From the NCBI RefSeq assembly GCF_030684215.1, contig NZ_JAUXOV010000038.1, forward strand, positions 224,469-288,468: DNA of 64,000 nt, read 5' to 3'. A program made the translations under genes and the position numbers. Source of the stretch: Pseudotabrizicola sp. (GTDB taxonomy: Bacteria; Pseudomonadota; Alphaproteobacteria; Rhodobacterales; Rhodobacteraceae). The notes under the pieces were generated by a model. That model did no database searches and was not told where the DNA came from. It worked only from the letters and a program-made list of their open reading frames with translations. Positions 48,862 to 58,233 of this stretch are shown piece after piece; positions within the stretch are counted from its first letter, which is position 1; every line of letters starts with the position of its first letter.

Positions 48862-49047
48862 CCCCTCTGTCCCTGCCAGCTACGGCGCCTGAGATCATTA
48901 TCCCTTCGGCGGGCCGCCCTGTTACGGGTGGGGCCACTCTCCAGAGTTCCGGTGCCAAGAACGGTCCCTTGCGCCTGAGAGTTTACCGGGGCGGTTGCTC
49001 CTTCGGCACCGAGACCAACGCAAGCGCTGCCCCGGATTCTCCCGATC
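48862..49047 (-). ncRNA. Tandem glycine riboswitch upstream of gcvT
   Basis: Read leftward: GGGAGAATCCG..., GGTGCCGAAGGAGCAACCGC, CGGTAAACTCTCAGGCGCAA and then a second unit with CTCTGGAGAGT, GCCGCCGAAGGGATAATGAT, CTCAGGCG. Each aptamer shows the conserved GCCGAAGGxGxAA core and the CTCAGGC closing segment. The two aptamers are joined by a short linker. In this family glycine binding raises expression of the gcv genes. The right edge is set at the first GGGAGA stem. Confidence 0.9.
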
Positions 49048-49138
49048 CTGACAAGGCAGATCTAGCGCGGCCCTGCGCCAACTGACAAGAGGGAAAACGA
49101 AAGCGACGCATCAAACGGAAAAACCGACGCGCGGCGGC

Positions 49139-50476
49139 CTATGCCGGGTGCTGGTCGATCACCCGAAAGGCAAGCCACAAAGACACAATGCCAAACAGCA
49201 CCCCGCCAAAAGCCTGGCCGATCAGCACGCCCTCGGCGCCCCAATAGGCTGCCAGCCAGATGGCAAAAGGCACGGTGCCCAAAGTGTGCCGGCCCCAGTT
49301 CAGCAAAGTGGACTGAAACGGGCGGCCAAGATTGTTGCACGCGGCGTTCGAGATGAACAAAAGCCCGTTGAAGAAAAACAGCAAACACAGCGGCCCGCAA
49401 AACAGGAACACCAGATCGCGGGTGACGCCTTCGGCATGAAACAGATCAGCAATCGGACCGCGCAAGCCGAACAGCAACAGCGTCACAATGCTGATCACCA
49501 CCGCAGTAAAGATGACCGCATCCCAGACTGTGCGCCGCACCCGGTCCATCTGCCCGGCGCCTGCGTTCTGGCCGATAATCGGCCCCACCGCCCCCGCCAG
49601 CGCAAAGATCACCCCCAGGGCAACTGGCGTCAGCCGCCCCGTAATGGCCATGCCCGCCACCGCCGCCTCGCCATAAGGCGCGATCAGCCGGGTCACAAAA
49701 GCCTGCCCCACCGGCGTGGCCAACTGGGTAAGGATCGCTGGCCCGGCAATTCCGGCCATGGCGCCGGTGTCTTCGGTCAGCCCCGCCCCGGTCACAGCAG
49801 TGAACCCGCCATATCTGCGCCACAGCGGCCACAGCGCCATAACAGCAATCACCACACGCGACAGGTTCGCCGCCCAGGCCGCGCCCGAAAGCCCCCAGCC
49901 AAAGCCGAAGATCAGGATCGGGTCCGCAATCGCCATCGCCACCGCACCCCAAACGGTCACCATCATTGACCGCCGGGCATCGCCATGGCTGCGCAACACC
50001 CCCGCCCCGGTGATGCCCAGCATCAAAAACGGCTGCCCGATCATCGACAATCGCAGGTAATGCACCGTCGCCTCGGCCGTCGCCCCGGTTGCCCCCAGCA
50101 GGTCCACGATCGGCACCAACAGCGCCCAGACGACCCCGGTAAACGCCACCCCAAGCCCAAGCCCCAACAGCAGCCCATTGGTCGCCCGCCGCCGCGCCAG
50201 ATAGGCATCGCGCTGGCCAAGCGCGCGCGCCACCACCGCAGACACCGCAATCGAAATCCCGATGCCAAAGCTGGTGGTAAAAAACAACACCGCCCCAGCA
50301 TAGCCAACCGCCGCCGTCGCCACCGGATCCTGCAGCCATGAAATGTAAAGAATATTAATCAGATCAACGCTGAAAATCGCCATCAATCCGACCGAGGATG
50401 TCAGCGACATCACCACAACATGCCGCATCAGGCTGCCGGTCACGAACCGTGGCGTGGCTCCGCTTTCTCCGTTCAC
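49139..50476 (-). CDS. MATE family efflux transporter
   Basis: 445 aa with about 12 membrane helices. FVTGSLMRHVVVMSLTSSVG, LRSHGDARRSMMVTVWGAVA and AVGPIIGQNAGAGQMDRVRR are MATE signatures (G-Q-N-x-G in the second half). It probably exports drugs or metabolites in exchange for Na+ or H+. The GTG at 50476 (protein starts V/M-NGESGATPRF) is chosen; Met at 50428 is possible. It follows gltX with a 127-bp gap containing repeat copy 2. Confidence 0.86.
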   Translation of the reverse strand: MNGESGATPRFVTGSLMRHVVVMSLTSSVGLMAIFSVDLINILYISWLQDPVATAAVGYAGAVLFFTTSFGIGISIAVSAVVARALGQRDAYLARRRATNGLLLGLGLGVAFTGVVWALLVPIVDLLGATGATAEATVHYLRLSMIGQPFLMLGITGAGVLRSHGDARRSMMVTVWGAVAMAIADPILIFGFGWGLSGAAWAANLSRVVIAVMALWPLWRRYGGFTAVTGAGLTEDTGAMAGIAGPAILTQLATPVGQAFVTRLIAPYGEAAVAGMAITGRLTPVALGVIFALAGAVGPIIGQNAGAGQMDRVRRTVWDAVIFTAVVISIVTLLLFGLRGPIADLFHAEGVTRDLVFLFCGPLCLLFFFNGLLFISNAACNNLGRPFQSTLLNWGRHTLGTVPFAIWLAAYWGAEGVLIGQAFGGVLFGIVSLWLAFRVIDQHPA

Positions 50477-50504
50477 GACCGCACCATCCCGGCTTTCATC
50501 TTGG

Positions 50505-50551
50505 CAAAAATACACTCGGGGGGTCCGGGGGGCAGACAGCCCCCCGGCGCT
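50505..50551. repeat. GC-rich hairpin repeat, copy 2
   Basis: AAAAATACACTC is followed by GGGGGGTCCGGGG and a stem CCGGGGGGC (50525-50533) / GCCCCCCGG (50539-50547) around AGACA. It shares its plan with copy 1 at 84-121. It lies between gltX and the MATE gene, both leftward. Confidence 0.65.
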
Positions 50552-50603
50552 TTCAGAAAGCAGTGCTCGGGCGTTCTGTAGCTCCCCGGTCGCCTTCAGC
50601 CAA

Positions 50604-51935
50604 TCAAAGGCTGGGACGTTTGAGCAGCAACGGCAGCACATCGGCCATTTCAGGACCATGTTCCTGACCGGTCATCGCCTTGCGCAGCGGCATGAACAGG
50701 CCCTTGCCCTTGCGGCCCGTGGCCTCTTTCACCGCCGTCGTCCACTGGCCCCAAGTGTCGCGGGTCCAGGGCTGGGCAGGCAGCAGGTCAAACGCCTGCG
50801 CGACAAACGCGCGGTCCTCATCTGCAACCAAAGGTGTGGCTCCGTCGCGGAACAGGGTCCACCATCCCTCCAGATCAGCCAGCACGGTGATATTGCCGCG
50901 CGCCACCTCCCAGAACCCTTCGGCCTTGTCGGCGGGAACGCCCAGCGCCGCGATGCGCGCTTGCACAGCGCTGAACGGCAGGCCCTGCACATGATGGCGG
51001 GTCAGGGGGAACAGGTCTTCGGCGTCGAATTTGGTAGGGGCAGACCCGAAGCTGCCCACATCAAAGCCGTCAATCAGCTCGTCCATCGACCCGACCAGTT
51101 CCACCGGTTTGGAAGACCCCAGCCGCGCCATCAGGCTGAGAAGCGCCAACGGCTCCACTCCGCGCGCCCGCAGGTCGCGCAGGCTGAGCGTGCCAAGGCG
51201 TTTCGACAATTCCTCGCCCTGCGCGCCGGTCAACAGCGAATGGTGGGCGAAATCGGGCGGGGTGCCGCCCATCGCTTCCATGATCTGTATCTGTGTCGCG
51301 GTGTTGGTCACATGGTCTGCACCACGCACGATGAAAGTCACCCCCATATCAATGTCATCGACCGACGACGCAAAGGTATACAGCACCTGCCCATCCCCAC
51401 GGATCAGCACCGGATCTGACACCGACGCCGCATCAATCGACACCGGGCCAAGGATGCCATCGGTCCATTCAATCCGGTTCTGGTTCAGCAAAAAGCGCCA
51501 GTATCCGGCGCGGCCCTCGGCCCGCAGTCTGGCTTTGTCATCTTCTGACAGGTGCAGTCCGGCGCGGTCATAGACCGGGGGCTTGCCCATGTTCAGCTGT
51601 TTTTTGCGCTTCAGGTCCAGTTCGACCGGGGACTCGAACACCTCATAGAACCGGGCCTTGGCCTTCAGGTCTTCGGCCGCCTCGCGGTAGCGGTCCATGC
51701 GCAGCGATTGCCGCTCTACCCGGTCCCAGTGCAGGCCCAGCCATTCCAGATCGGCCATGATCGCGTCAGAGTATTCCTGCTTTGACCGTTCCTGATCGGT
51801 ATCATCCAGCCGCAGAATGAACTGACCGCCTGACTTGCGGGCGATCATGTAATTCATCAGCGCGGTGCGCAGATTGCCGACATGGATGTATCCAGTGGGC
51901 GACGGGGCGAAACGGGTAATCGTGGGGCGGGTCAT
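50604..51935 (-). CDS. gltX: Glutamate--tRNA ligase
   Basis: 443 aa, shorter than the about 470-aa E. coli enzyme. The HIGH-equivalent is RFAPSPTGYIHVGNLRTALM and the KMSKS-equivalent is EELSKRLGTLSLRDL, so the class I core is complete. Alphaproteobacteria often carry two GltX, one of which preferentially charges tRNA-Gln. The short form here is compatible with either. Start ATG 51935 is fixed by the HIGH motif position (MTRPTITRFAPSPTG). It is divergent from the zincin gene. Confidence 0.95.
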   Translation of the reverse strand: MTRPTITRFAPSPTGYIHVGNLRTALMNYMIARKSGGQFILRLDDTDQERSKQEYSDAIMADLEWLGLHWDRVERQSLRMDRYREAAEDLKAKARFYEVFESPVELDLKRKKQLNMGKPPVYDRAGLHLSEDDKARLRAEGRAGYWRFLLNQNRIEWTDGILGPVSIDAASVSDPVLIRGDGQVLYTFASSVDDIDMGVTFIVRGADHVTNTATQIQIMEAMGGTPPDFAHHSLLTGAQGEELSKRLGTLSLRDLRARGVEPLALLSLMARLGSSKPVELVGSMDELIDGFDVGSFGSAPTKFDAEDLFPLTRHHVQGLPFSAVQARIAALGVPADKAEGFWEVARGNITVLADLEGWWTLFRDGATPLVADEDRAFVAQAFDLLPAQPWTRDTWGQWTTAVKEATGRKGKGLFMPLRKAMTGQEHGPEMADVLPLLLKRPSL

Positions 51936-52037
51936 CGGGGCTCTCCTGCAACCGCTTCTCCCTGTCACAGTGCCTGTGAATTGTCCAGTTTGCGCGCGGG
52001 GCTTCTCTGGCCCTGCGAGCGCGCTTATATCTGCCCC

Positions 52038-52448
52038 ATGACCCATACCTCGCCCGGCGCGATTGCCCCCGACCTTGCCCTGATCGAACAGCTTGCACAT
52101 GGCGCCATCGCGGGCCTGCCCGGCCCATATCGCGCTGCGGCCACACTGGTGCGCCTGCGGATCGAAGATTTCGCGCCAGATGAGATTCTGGAGGCGCTGG
52201 AGATTGACGATCCCTTTGACTTGACAGGGCTTTATGAGGGAATTCCGCTGACAGAAAAATCTATCACTGATCAACCGATGCAGCCCGATGTGATCTGGCT
52301 GTTCCGCAGGCCCATCTTGGATGAATGGCTCGACCGGGGGGATGTGTCGCTCCAAGAGCTGGTCACCCATGTTCTGGTGCATGAGCTGGCGCATCATTTC
52401 GGCTGGAGCGATGAGGATATCGCCCGCATTGATCCTTGGTGGGAATAG
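52038..52448 (+). CDS. Zincin-like metallopeptidase family protein
   Basis: 136 aa. VTHVLVHELAHHFGWSDEDI is an HExxH zinc site (HELAH) followed by HHFG, near residues 109-127. IPLTEKSI and PDVIWLFRRPILDEW are typical of the short proteins of the metallopeptidase family formerly called DUF1025. No signal peptide. Substrate unknown. The ATG at 52038 is 102 bp from the divergent gltX start. Confidence 0.85.
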   Translation: MTHTSPGAIAPDLALIEQLAHGAIAGLPGPYRAAATLVRLRIEDFAPDEILEALEIDDPFDLTGLYEGIPLTEKSITDQPMQPDVIWLFRRPILDEWLDRGDVSLQELVTHVLVHELAHHFGWSDEDIARIDPWWE

Positions 52449-52578
52449 CGCAGGACATCAGATGCGCGTCAGCGCGCGACCAGCGCGCGCCACAGCACAG
52501 GCAATGACGGGGCTGTGAATGGCCCGTGACCTGATCGGGGCTACACTGCTCGGTGATTGCATCACAGGAGGTTTCTCT

Positions 52579-53511
52579 ATGACAACGCCCAAAATGACCC
52601 GCCGTTCGGCCTTGTTCGCCGCTGCCGCCGCGCCTTTCGCACCTGCCCTGTTTTCCACCCCGGCCCATGCCGCCGCCGAGATGATGGGGGCCGCCATGCC
52701 ATCCTTCAACCGTTTCAAGCTGGGTGGGTTTGAGGTGACGACGCTTTTGGTGGGCAGCCGCCCGCTGGAGAACCCGCAGGAAACATTCGGCACCAACGCT
52801 TCCCCAGAAGACTTCGCCGCGTTGTCCGAGGCAAACTTTATCCCTTCGAACATCAGCCAGAATTTCTTTACCCCCACCATCGTGAACACCGGCGCCGAAC
52901 TGGTGCTGTTTGACACCGGACTTGCGCCCGACGCGATCACCGGGGTTCTAGCGGCTGCCGGGTATACGCCTGACCAGATTGACGTGGTGGTGCTGACCCA
53001 TATGCATGGCGACCATATCGGCGGCATTGCGGGCGATGCCGGAGCGACCTTTGCCAACGCGCGCTATGTCACCGGATCTGTCGAGCATAACCACTGGACC
53101 ACCGCCGGGAATGAGGGCTTTGACACCAAAGTGGCCCCGCTGAACGACCAGATGACATTCCTCGAGGATGGCGGTTCGGTGGTGTCTGGCGTGACCGCGA
53201 TGGCCGCATTCGGCCACAGCCCCGGCCATATGGCCTATATGCTGGAAAGCGACGGTCAACGTCTGGCACTGATCGCCGATGCGGCCAACCACTATGTCTG
53301 GTCGCTGCAAAAGCCCGATTGGGAAGTGCGCTTTGACATGGACAAAGCCGCCGCCGCCGCAACACGCCGCGCGCTGTTTGGCATGCTGGCCACCGACAAA
53401 GTTCCGTTTGTGGGCTATCACATGCCCTTCCCCGGTATCGGCTATGCCGAGGCGATGGACGACGGGTTCCGCTATGTGCCGGTCAGCTATCAGATGATGC
53501 TGAATGGCTAA
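52579..53511 (+). CDS. MBL-fold metallo-hydrolase with Tat-like signal
   Basis: 310 aa. The N-terminus MTTPKMTRRSALFAAAAAPF is a twin-arginine-type signal ending near STPAHAA. The metallo-beta-lactamase motif VVVLTHMHGDHIGGI is clear, with later His in AFGHSPGHMAYM and GYHMPFPG. It is likely a periplasmic hydrolase, possibly lactonase-like; the substrate is unknown. AGGAGGTTTCTCT lies before the ATG and fixes the start over an upstream in-frame Met at 52519. Confidence 0.88.
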   Translation: MTTPKMTRRSALFAAAAAPFAPALFSTPAHAAAEMMGAAMPSFNRFKLGGFEVTTLLVGSRPLENPQETFGTNASPEDFAALSEANFIPSNISQNFFTPTIVNTGAELVLFDTGLAPDAITGVLAAAGYTPDQIDVVVLTHMHGDHIGGIAGDAGATFANARYVTGSVEHNHWTTAGNEGFDTKVAPLNDQMTFLEDGGSVVSGVTAMAAFGHSPGHMAYMLESDGQRLALIADAANHYVWSLQKPDWEVRFDMDKAAAAATRRALFGMLATDKVPFVGYHMPFPGIGYAEAMDDGFRYVPVSYQMMLNG

Positions 53512-53561
53512 TCAACAGTTCTGCCCATCGGGAAGACAGTCTTGACCAAGGCACCAAATGT

Positions 53562-53595
53562 AAAAGGCGCGGCAGGTTTTCCTGCCGCGCCTTTT
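53562..53595. terminator. Bidirectional terminator between the MBL gene and rplY
   Basis: AAAAGGCGCGGCAGG and CCTGCCGCGCCTTTT form a perfect 15-bp stem with a TTTT loop. The outer A4/T4 ends serve as a T-run on both strands. It lies between two convergent genes and probably ends both transcripts. Confidence 0.9.
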
Positions 53596-53615
53596 AGGTC
53601 GTGCCGTAAGACAGA

Positions 53616-54221
53616 TTATTCAGCGTCTTCAGCGTTGTCTTCCGACCGCAGACCCGACGGGGCCGCAATGTTGGCGATGACAAAATTGCGCGCGATCGAC
53701 GGCTTGACGCCCTCGGGCAGCACAACGTCGTCGATGTGGATGACGTCGCCGATGTTCTTGCCAGTCAGGTCAACCGTGATGTGATCCGGGATATCCCCGG
53801 CGGTCACTTCCAGTTCGACTTCCTGACGCACAACGGTCAGCGTGCCGCCACGCTTCAGGCCGGGAGCCTTGTCCTGATTCTCAAAGTTCACGTGAATGAA
53901 CAGGTTGATCCGCGACGTGCGGCGCAGGCGCATCAGGTCGACGTGGGTCGGAAGATCCTTGACCACATCACGCTGCACACCGCGGCAAATCACGCGGACG
54001 TCTTCCTGACCTTCAACTTTCAGGTTGAACAGCGTCGAAAGGAAACGACCTTTGCGCAGTTTGGTCAGAAGATAGTTGTATTTGATGTTAAGCGGTTGCG
54101 GGTCTACACCACCACCGTAAACAATACCGGGCACGAGTTGCTCACGACGAGCTTGACGGGCGGCCCCCTTGCCTGTCCCCGTACGTGCCTCGGCGATCAG
54201 ATCAGGGATCTCACCAGCCAT
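53616..54221 (-). CDS. rplY: 50S ribosomal protein L25/general stress protein Ctc
   Basis: 201 aa, the long form with a C-terminal TL5/CTC domain. The start [20 protein letters not shown] includes the conserved [10 protein letters not shown] segment, and VPGIVYGG is the 5S rRNA-binding edge. It binds 5S rRNA in the large subunit. I chose ATG 54221, preceded by GGAGAACTGCA. The acidic tail SEDNAEDAE is usual for the family in this order. Confidence 0.95.
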   Translation of the reverse strand: MAGEIPDLIAEARTGTGKGAARQARREQLVPGIVYGGGVDPQPLNIKYNYLLTKLRKGRFLSTLFNLKVEGQEDVRVICRGVQRDVVKDLPTHVDLMRLRRTSRINLFIHVNFENQDKAPGLKRGGTLTVVRQEVELEVTAGDIPDHITVDLTGKNIGDVIHIDDVVLPEGVKPSIARNFVIANIAAPSGLRSEDNAEDAE

Positions 54222-54294
54222 TGCAGTTCTCCATATAAATAAGTCCACTGCCCTCCAAGGGTGCGCAGCGCGACCGGGGGGCTATAGCGGGGAA

Positions 54295-54747
54295 TCAGCG
54301 CGGGGGAAAGTGTAAATCGCCTTTGGTCATTGACCCCTGAACCATCGCCTGCGCCAGATCTGCAATCGTGCGCCTTGCAAAGTGGCGGCGCAGCACCGCT
54401 TCTGCCTCGGCCACCGCTTCGGTCATGGTGGAATGCAGCGCAGCGACGATGGCGCAGCCCTGCTCCGCCACAATCGGTTCAACCGTCATCAGCGGTGCGC
54501 CGATTGCCGCGTAGACATCGGCCACGGTGATGCTGTCGGCCGGTTTCGCCAGCCGCCAGCCGCCCGCATGGCCCTTGCCCGACACCACAATTCCCTGCAC
54601 CCGCAACAGGCCCAGTACGCGGCGCACCACTACCGGGTTGGTGGCGTTGTGTCCGGCAATCACCTCTGACGTAAACGTCTGATCCGGGACCGCCGCCATA
54701 TGGCCCAGCGTGTGCAGGGCGAGAGATAGCTTGTTGTTCCGCTTCAT
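54295..54747 (-). CDS. Rrf2 family transcriptional regulator
   Basis: 150 aa. The winged HTH is in TSEVIAGHNATNPVVVRRVLGLL, and the wing is KGHAGGWRLAKPADSITVADVY. A single Cys near residue 98 (EQGCAIVAAL) is present instead of the three needed for the IscR iron-sulfur cluster, so a cluster-free, redox- or ligand-sensing member of the YwnA-like branch is likely. Divergent from the thioredoxin-reductase-like gene. Its ATG lies inside the palindrome at 54745-54767, suggesting autoregulation. Confidence 0.87.
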   Translation of the reverse strand: MKRNNKLSLALHTLGHMAAVPDQTFTSEVIAGHNATNPVVVRRVLGLLRVQGIVVSGKGHAGGWRLAKPADSITVADVYAAIGAPLMTVEPIVAEQGCAIVAALHSTMTEAVAEAEAVLRRHFARRTIADLAQAMVQGSMTKGDLHFPPR

Positions 54748-54767
54748 GTAACTATTGTAGTTACATG
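54745..54767. promoter_or_regulatory. 23-bp palindrome, likely Rrf2 operator
   Basis: CATGTAACTA-TTG-TAGTTACATG is a perfect inverted repeat with 10-bp arms. It covers the Rrf2 start codon and ends 25 bp before the start of the divergent oxidoreductase. It is an obvious candidate for binding by the regulator encoded next to it, which would repress both genes. Confidence 0.7.
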
Positions 54768-54791
54768 ATTCGTTTAAGGCAAGGAAAAGTC

Positions 54792-55691
54792 ATGGGCAAC
54801 GATATTGATGTGGCGATCGTGGGTGGCAGCTTTGCCGGATTGGCGGCGGGCCTGATGCTAGCCCGGGCGAGACGACGGATTGTCGTGTTTGACGAAGGCC
54901 ACACCCGCAACCGCTTTGCCGATGCAGGCCATGGGTTTTTTGGCATGGACGGACTACCCCCGGCCGAGATGCAACGGCGCGGGCAGTCTGATCTGCTCAG
55001 TTATCCCAGCGCCCGCATTATGGCTGCGCGTGTCAACGCAATCAGCGGCCAAGATGGGGATTTCATCATAAACGCCAGTGAGAACTGGCGCGCAAAAAAG
55101 GTGATCCTTGCCCATGGCATGCGTGACATTCTGCCCGACATTCCGGGGCTGGCGACAGGTTGGGGTCAATGGGCCATGCAATGCCCCTATTGCCACGGCT
55201 ATGAGGTCGCCGACCAGCCGACCGGCATCCTGATGACCAGCGCGACCGCACCGCATCACCTGACCATGCTGCGCGACTGGACCGATGACTTGGCGCTGTT
55301 TTGCAACGGCCACCCCTTGCCGGATGAAGCGCGCGCCAAGGCAAAGGCTTGGGGCATTCCGGTTTATGACATGCCAGTGGTTGCCATCAAGGATGACGGC
55401 GCTTCCCGCAGCATACTGCTCGCAGATGGGGTGCAGGTGCAGCGGGCGGTGTTGTATTTAGTGTCTCAATCTGAACCGTCCAGCGACCTTCCCGCCCAAC
55501 TGGGCTGTGCGATGGAACAGGGCATGACAGGCCCCTTTGTCAGTGTGGACATGATGCAGCGCACCTCTGTGGCCGGGGTGTTTGCGGCGGGCGATCTGTG
55601 CCGCCCGATGTATGGCGCGCTGTTTGCTGCGGCCGATGGGGCAAGAGCAGGCACCGCCACGCATCACGCATTGCTGTTTCCCGAGCCATAA
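54792..55691 (+). CDS. Thioredoxin reductase-like NAD(P)/FAD oxidoreductase
   Basis: 299 aa. The FAD-binding GxGxxA-type segment is VAIVGGSFAGLAAGLMLARA. The redox-active pair is QCPYCHGYEVAD, the CxxC position of thioredoxin-reductase-type proteins. The C-terminal FAD motif is SVAGVFAAGDLCRPMYG. It probably transfers electrons from NAD(P)H to a disulfide or small molecule. I start at ATG 54792, preceded by AAGGAAAAGTC; the in-frame ATG at 54765 lies inside the palindrome. Control by Rrf2 is inferred. Confidence 0.87.
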   Translation: MGNDIDVAIVGGSFAGLAAGLMLARARRRIVVFDEGHTRNRFADAGHGFFGMDGLPPAEMQRRGQSDLLSYPSARIMAARVNAISGQDGDFIINASENWRAKKVILAHGMRDILPDIPGLATGWGQWAMQCPYCHGYEVADQPTGILMTSATAPHHLTMLRDWTDDLALFCNGHPLPDEARAKAKAWGIPVYDMPVVAIKDDGASRSILLADGVQVQRAVLYLVSQSEPSSDLPAQLGCAMEQGMTGPFVSVDMMQRTSVAGVFAAGDLCRPMYGALFAAADGARAGTATHHALLFPEP

Positions 55692-55793
55692 ACGACCCTC
55701 GCATGTCGCCGGCAAACTGCTCTGGGTCGCCCAAAGGATGGCGGCGCGAAGGGGGCTCTGCTAGACGCAGCAGGCAAGAACGGAGTCCCCCCT

Positions 55794-56933
55794 ATGACCA
55801 ATATCCTGACAGTCGCGCGTGCGCCGCTGGCGGCTTTTGCTGCCATGGGGGTGGTCTGGGGCACCTTTGCAGCGGCTTTGCCCGACATAAAGGCGATGCT
55901 GGGGGTGGACGAGGCCGAGCTTGGTCTGCTGTTGCTGTTCACCCCGCTGGCAGCGGTCACCGCCATGCTGTTGGCCCCGGCTTTTGGCGCGGCGATGGGG
56001 CGGATGGCCTTGCCTTTGGCGGCTGTGACAATGGGTCTGGGCATCGCATTGCCGGGGCAGACCGCCAGCTTGTTGTTGTTTCCGCTGGCTATGATGGTTT
56101 GCGGCGCGGGGACCGGCCTGACCGATGTTTTGATGAATGCCCGCGTGGCCGAGCTGGAAAACACCCGCAAGATCCACCTGATGAACCTGTGCCATGCGGC
56201 CTACAGCTTTGGTTATGCGGGTGCGGCGATTGGCACCGGGGCTATGCGGGGGGCGGAATGGGGGCCGGGTTGGGTGCTGGGCACCATGGCGCTGGTCGCC
56301 GGGGGGCTTGCGTTGAACACTTGGGAACACGATGGCAAGATTGACGGCCTGCGCAAACCTAAAGGGCCGGGCGTGGCCGGGTTGGGCCTGTTGCCTGTGC
56401 TGGGCGGCGGCGTGGTGCTGATCGCCTTTATGACCGAGAACGCAGCCGAGGCATGGTCGGCGTTGCATATCGAGAAGACCCTTGGCGGCAGCCCCGAACA
56501 GGGTGCGCTGGGGCCAGCGGCGCTTGCGCTGACCATGGGGTTTGCCCGGTTGGCAGGGCAAGGGCTGGTGTCACGCGTTAACCCGTATCGGCTGCTCACG
56601 GGTGGGGCTGTGATTGCGGCAATCGGGGCAATGGGGGCTGCGGCGGCACAGACGCCGATGATGGCCTATGCCGGGTTCATCGTGATGGGGCTTGGCGCAT
56701 CTGTCATCGCCCCCACCGCCTTTTCGCTTGTCGGCAGGCTGGCCCGGCCAGAGGCACGGGCGCGCGCCGTCGCACGCGCCACCTTGTTTGGCTATTTCGG
56801 CTATTTCTTCGGCCCGCCGATGCTAGGCTTTATCGCCGGAAGCTTCGGGCTGCGTATGGCCTTTGTCTTTGCCGCCTGCCTGCTGCTGGCAGTGCTGGTC
56901 CTGTCGCCACTGATGGCGCGCACAAACCGATGA
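55794..56933 (+). CDS. MFS transporter
   Basis: 379 aa, about 12 membrane helices. FAAMGVVWGTFAAALPDIKA is helix 1, and GFARLAGQGLVSRVNPYRL is the loop between helices 6-8 of a permease with the usual R-x-x-x-R pattern. The C-terminal half ends LVLSPLMARTNR. No substrate can be named. CGGAGTCCCCCCT lies before the ATG. It follows the oxidoreductase by 102 bp and could be part of its transcription unit. Confidence 0.85.
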   Translation: MTNILTVARAPLAAFAAMGVVWGTFAAALPDIKAMLGVDEAELGLLLLFTPLAAVTAMLLAPAFGAAMGRMALPLAAVTMGLGIALPGQTASLLLFPLAMMVCGAGTGLTDVLMNARVAELENTRKIHLMNLCHAAYSFGYAGAAIGTGAMRGAEWGPGWVLGTMALVAGGLALNTWEHDGKIDGLRKPKGPGVAGLGLLPVLGGGVVLIAFMTENAAEAWSALHIEKTLGGSPEQGALGPAALALTMGFARLAGQGLVSRVNPYRLLTGGAVIAAIGAMGAAAAQTPMMAYAGFIVMGLGASVIAPTAFSLVGRLARPEARARAVARATLFGYFGYFFGPPMLGFIAGSFGLRMAFVFAACLLLAVLVLSPLMARTNR

Positions 56934-58097
56934 TTACTGCCAGCCGTCAGAGAAATCCTTGGGGATCAGAAGATTGTGGCGACCAAGGTTGTGAACATCG
57001 CGCTCACCACACAGCGCCATGGTGGTGTCCAATTCCTTGCGGATCACCTCCAGCGATTTGGTAACCCCGGCCTCTCCCATTGCGCCCAGCCCGTAGATGT
57101 AACTGCGGCCAATCATGGTGCCTTTTGCCCCCATCGCCAGCGCCTTCAACACATCCTGACCCGAGCGGATGCCTGAATCCATCCAGACCTCCACCCGGTC
57201 ACCCACGGCATCTACGATGCGCGGCAACATGCGGATCGACGATGTCGCTCCGTCCAGCTGCCGCCCGCCATGGTTTGACACGATAATCGCATCAGCCCCG
57301 AAATCGGCGGCTTTGCGGGCGTCATCCTCGTCCAGAATCCCCTTGATGATGAACTTGCCGCCCCATTGGTCACGGATGCGGGCGATCTTGGTCCAGTCCA
57401 GTTGCGGATCGAACTGATCAGAAATCCAGCTCATCAGGCTGGAGGTATCCCCGACCCCCTTCACATGGCCAACGATATTGCCGAACTGGCGGCGTTTGGT
57501 GCCCAGCATCTCCAGCCCCCAACCCCATTTGGTGGCAAGGTCCAGCAGCACAGGCAAAGTCAGTTTCGGGGGGGCAGACAGCCCGTTTTTCAGATCCTTG
57601 TGCCGCTGGCCAAGAATTTGCAGATCAAGCGTCAGCACCAGCGCAGAACACTTGGCATCCTTGGCACGCTGGATGATGCGATCAACGAAATCTTCGTCCT
57701 GCATGACGTACAGCTGAAACCAGAACGGCTCAGGCGAGTTGGCCGCGACATCTTCGATGGAACAGATCGACATTGTGGAAAGGGTGAAAGGCACACCGAA
57801 TTTGGCAGCGGCACGGGCAGATTTGATCTCGCCATCGGCGGCCTGCATTCCTGTAAGACCAACCGGCGCAAGGGCGACGGGCATCGTGACCGGAAACCCT
57901 GCCATGGTGCTGGCGACATTGCGGCCCAGCATATCCACGGCGACCTTCTGGCGCAGGTGCAGCTGCGCAAAATCCGACGTGTTTTCGCGAAAGGTCTGCT
58001 CGGTATAGCTGCCCGATTCCGCATAGTCGTAGAACATCTTGGGGGTACGACGTTTGTAGATCCGCTTTAGATCCTCAATGCAAGTAATCACCGGCAT
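56934..58097 (-). CDS. lldD: FMN-dependent alpha-hydroxy-acid dehydrogenase, probable L-lactate dehydrogenase
   Basis: 387 aa. The FMN/substrate signature SNHGGRQLDGATSSI carries the catalytic His and Arg. The Lys of FIIKGILDEDDARKA and YVMQDEDFVDRI segments are normal for LldD. It oxidises L-lactate to pyruvate and passes electrons to the quinone pool; glycolate or mandelate oxidases are relatives. The ATG at 58097 follows GAGGGGGTGGTG. Converges on the MFS gene with no gap. Confidence 0.9.
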   Translation of the reverse strand: MPVITCIEDLKRIYKRRTPKMFYDYAESGSYTEQTFRENTSDFAQLHLRQKVAVDMLGRNVASTMAGFPVTMPVALAPVGLTGMQAADGEIKSARAAAKFGVPFTLSTMSICSIEDVAANSPEPFWFQLYVMQDEDFVDRIIQRAKDAKCSALVLTLDLQILGQRHKDLKNGLSAPPKLTLPVLLDLATKWGWGLEMLGTKRRQFGNIVGHVKGVGDTSSLMSWISDQFDPQLDWTKIARIRDQWGGKFIIKGILDEDDARKAADFGADAIIVSNHGGRQLDGATSSIRMLPRIVDAVGDRVEVWMDSGIRSGQDVLKALAMGAKGTMIGRSYIYGLGAMGEAGVTKSLEVIRKELDTTMALCGERDVHNLGRHNLLIPKDFSDGWQ

Positions 58098-58233
58098 CAC
58101 CACCCCCTCGGTTTTGGTAAGCCCGTGTTACCAATTGGCAAGGCTCAGCGCAATTGCAAAGACAAGATGGCCAAACACGGTTCCCCCCTTCGCCAAGATG
58201 CGCTAGCACCCGCAGTTAAGACAGGAGTTCATC

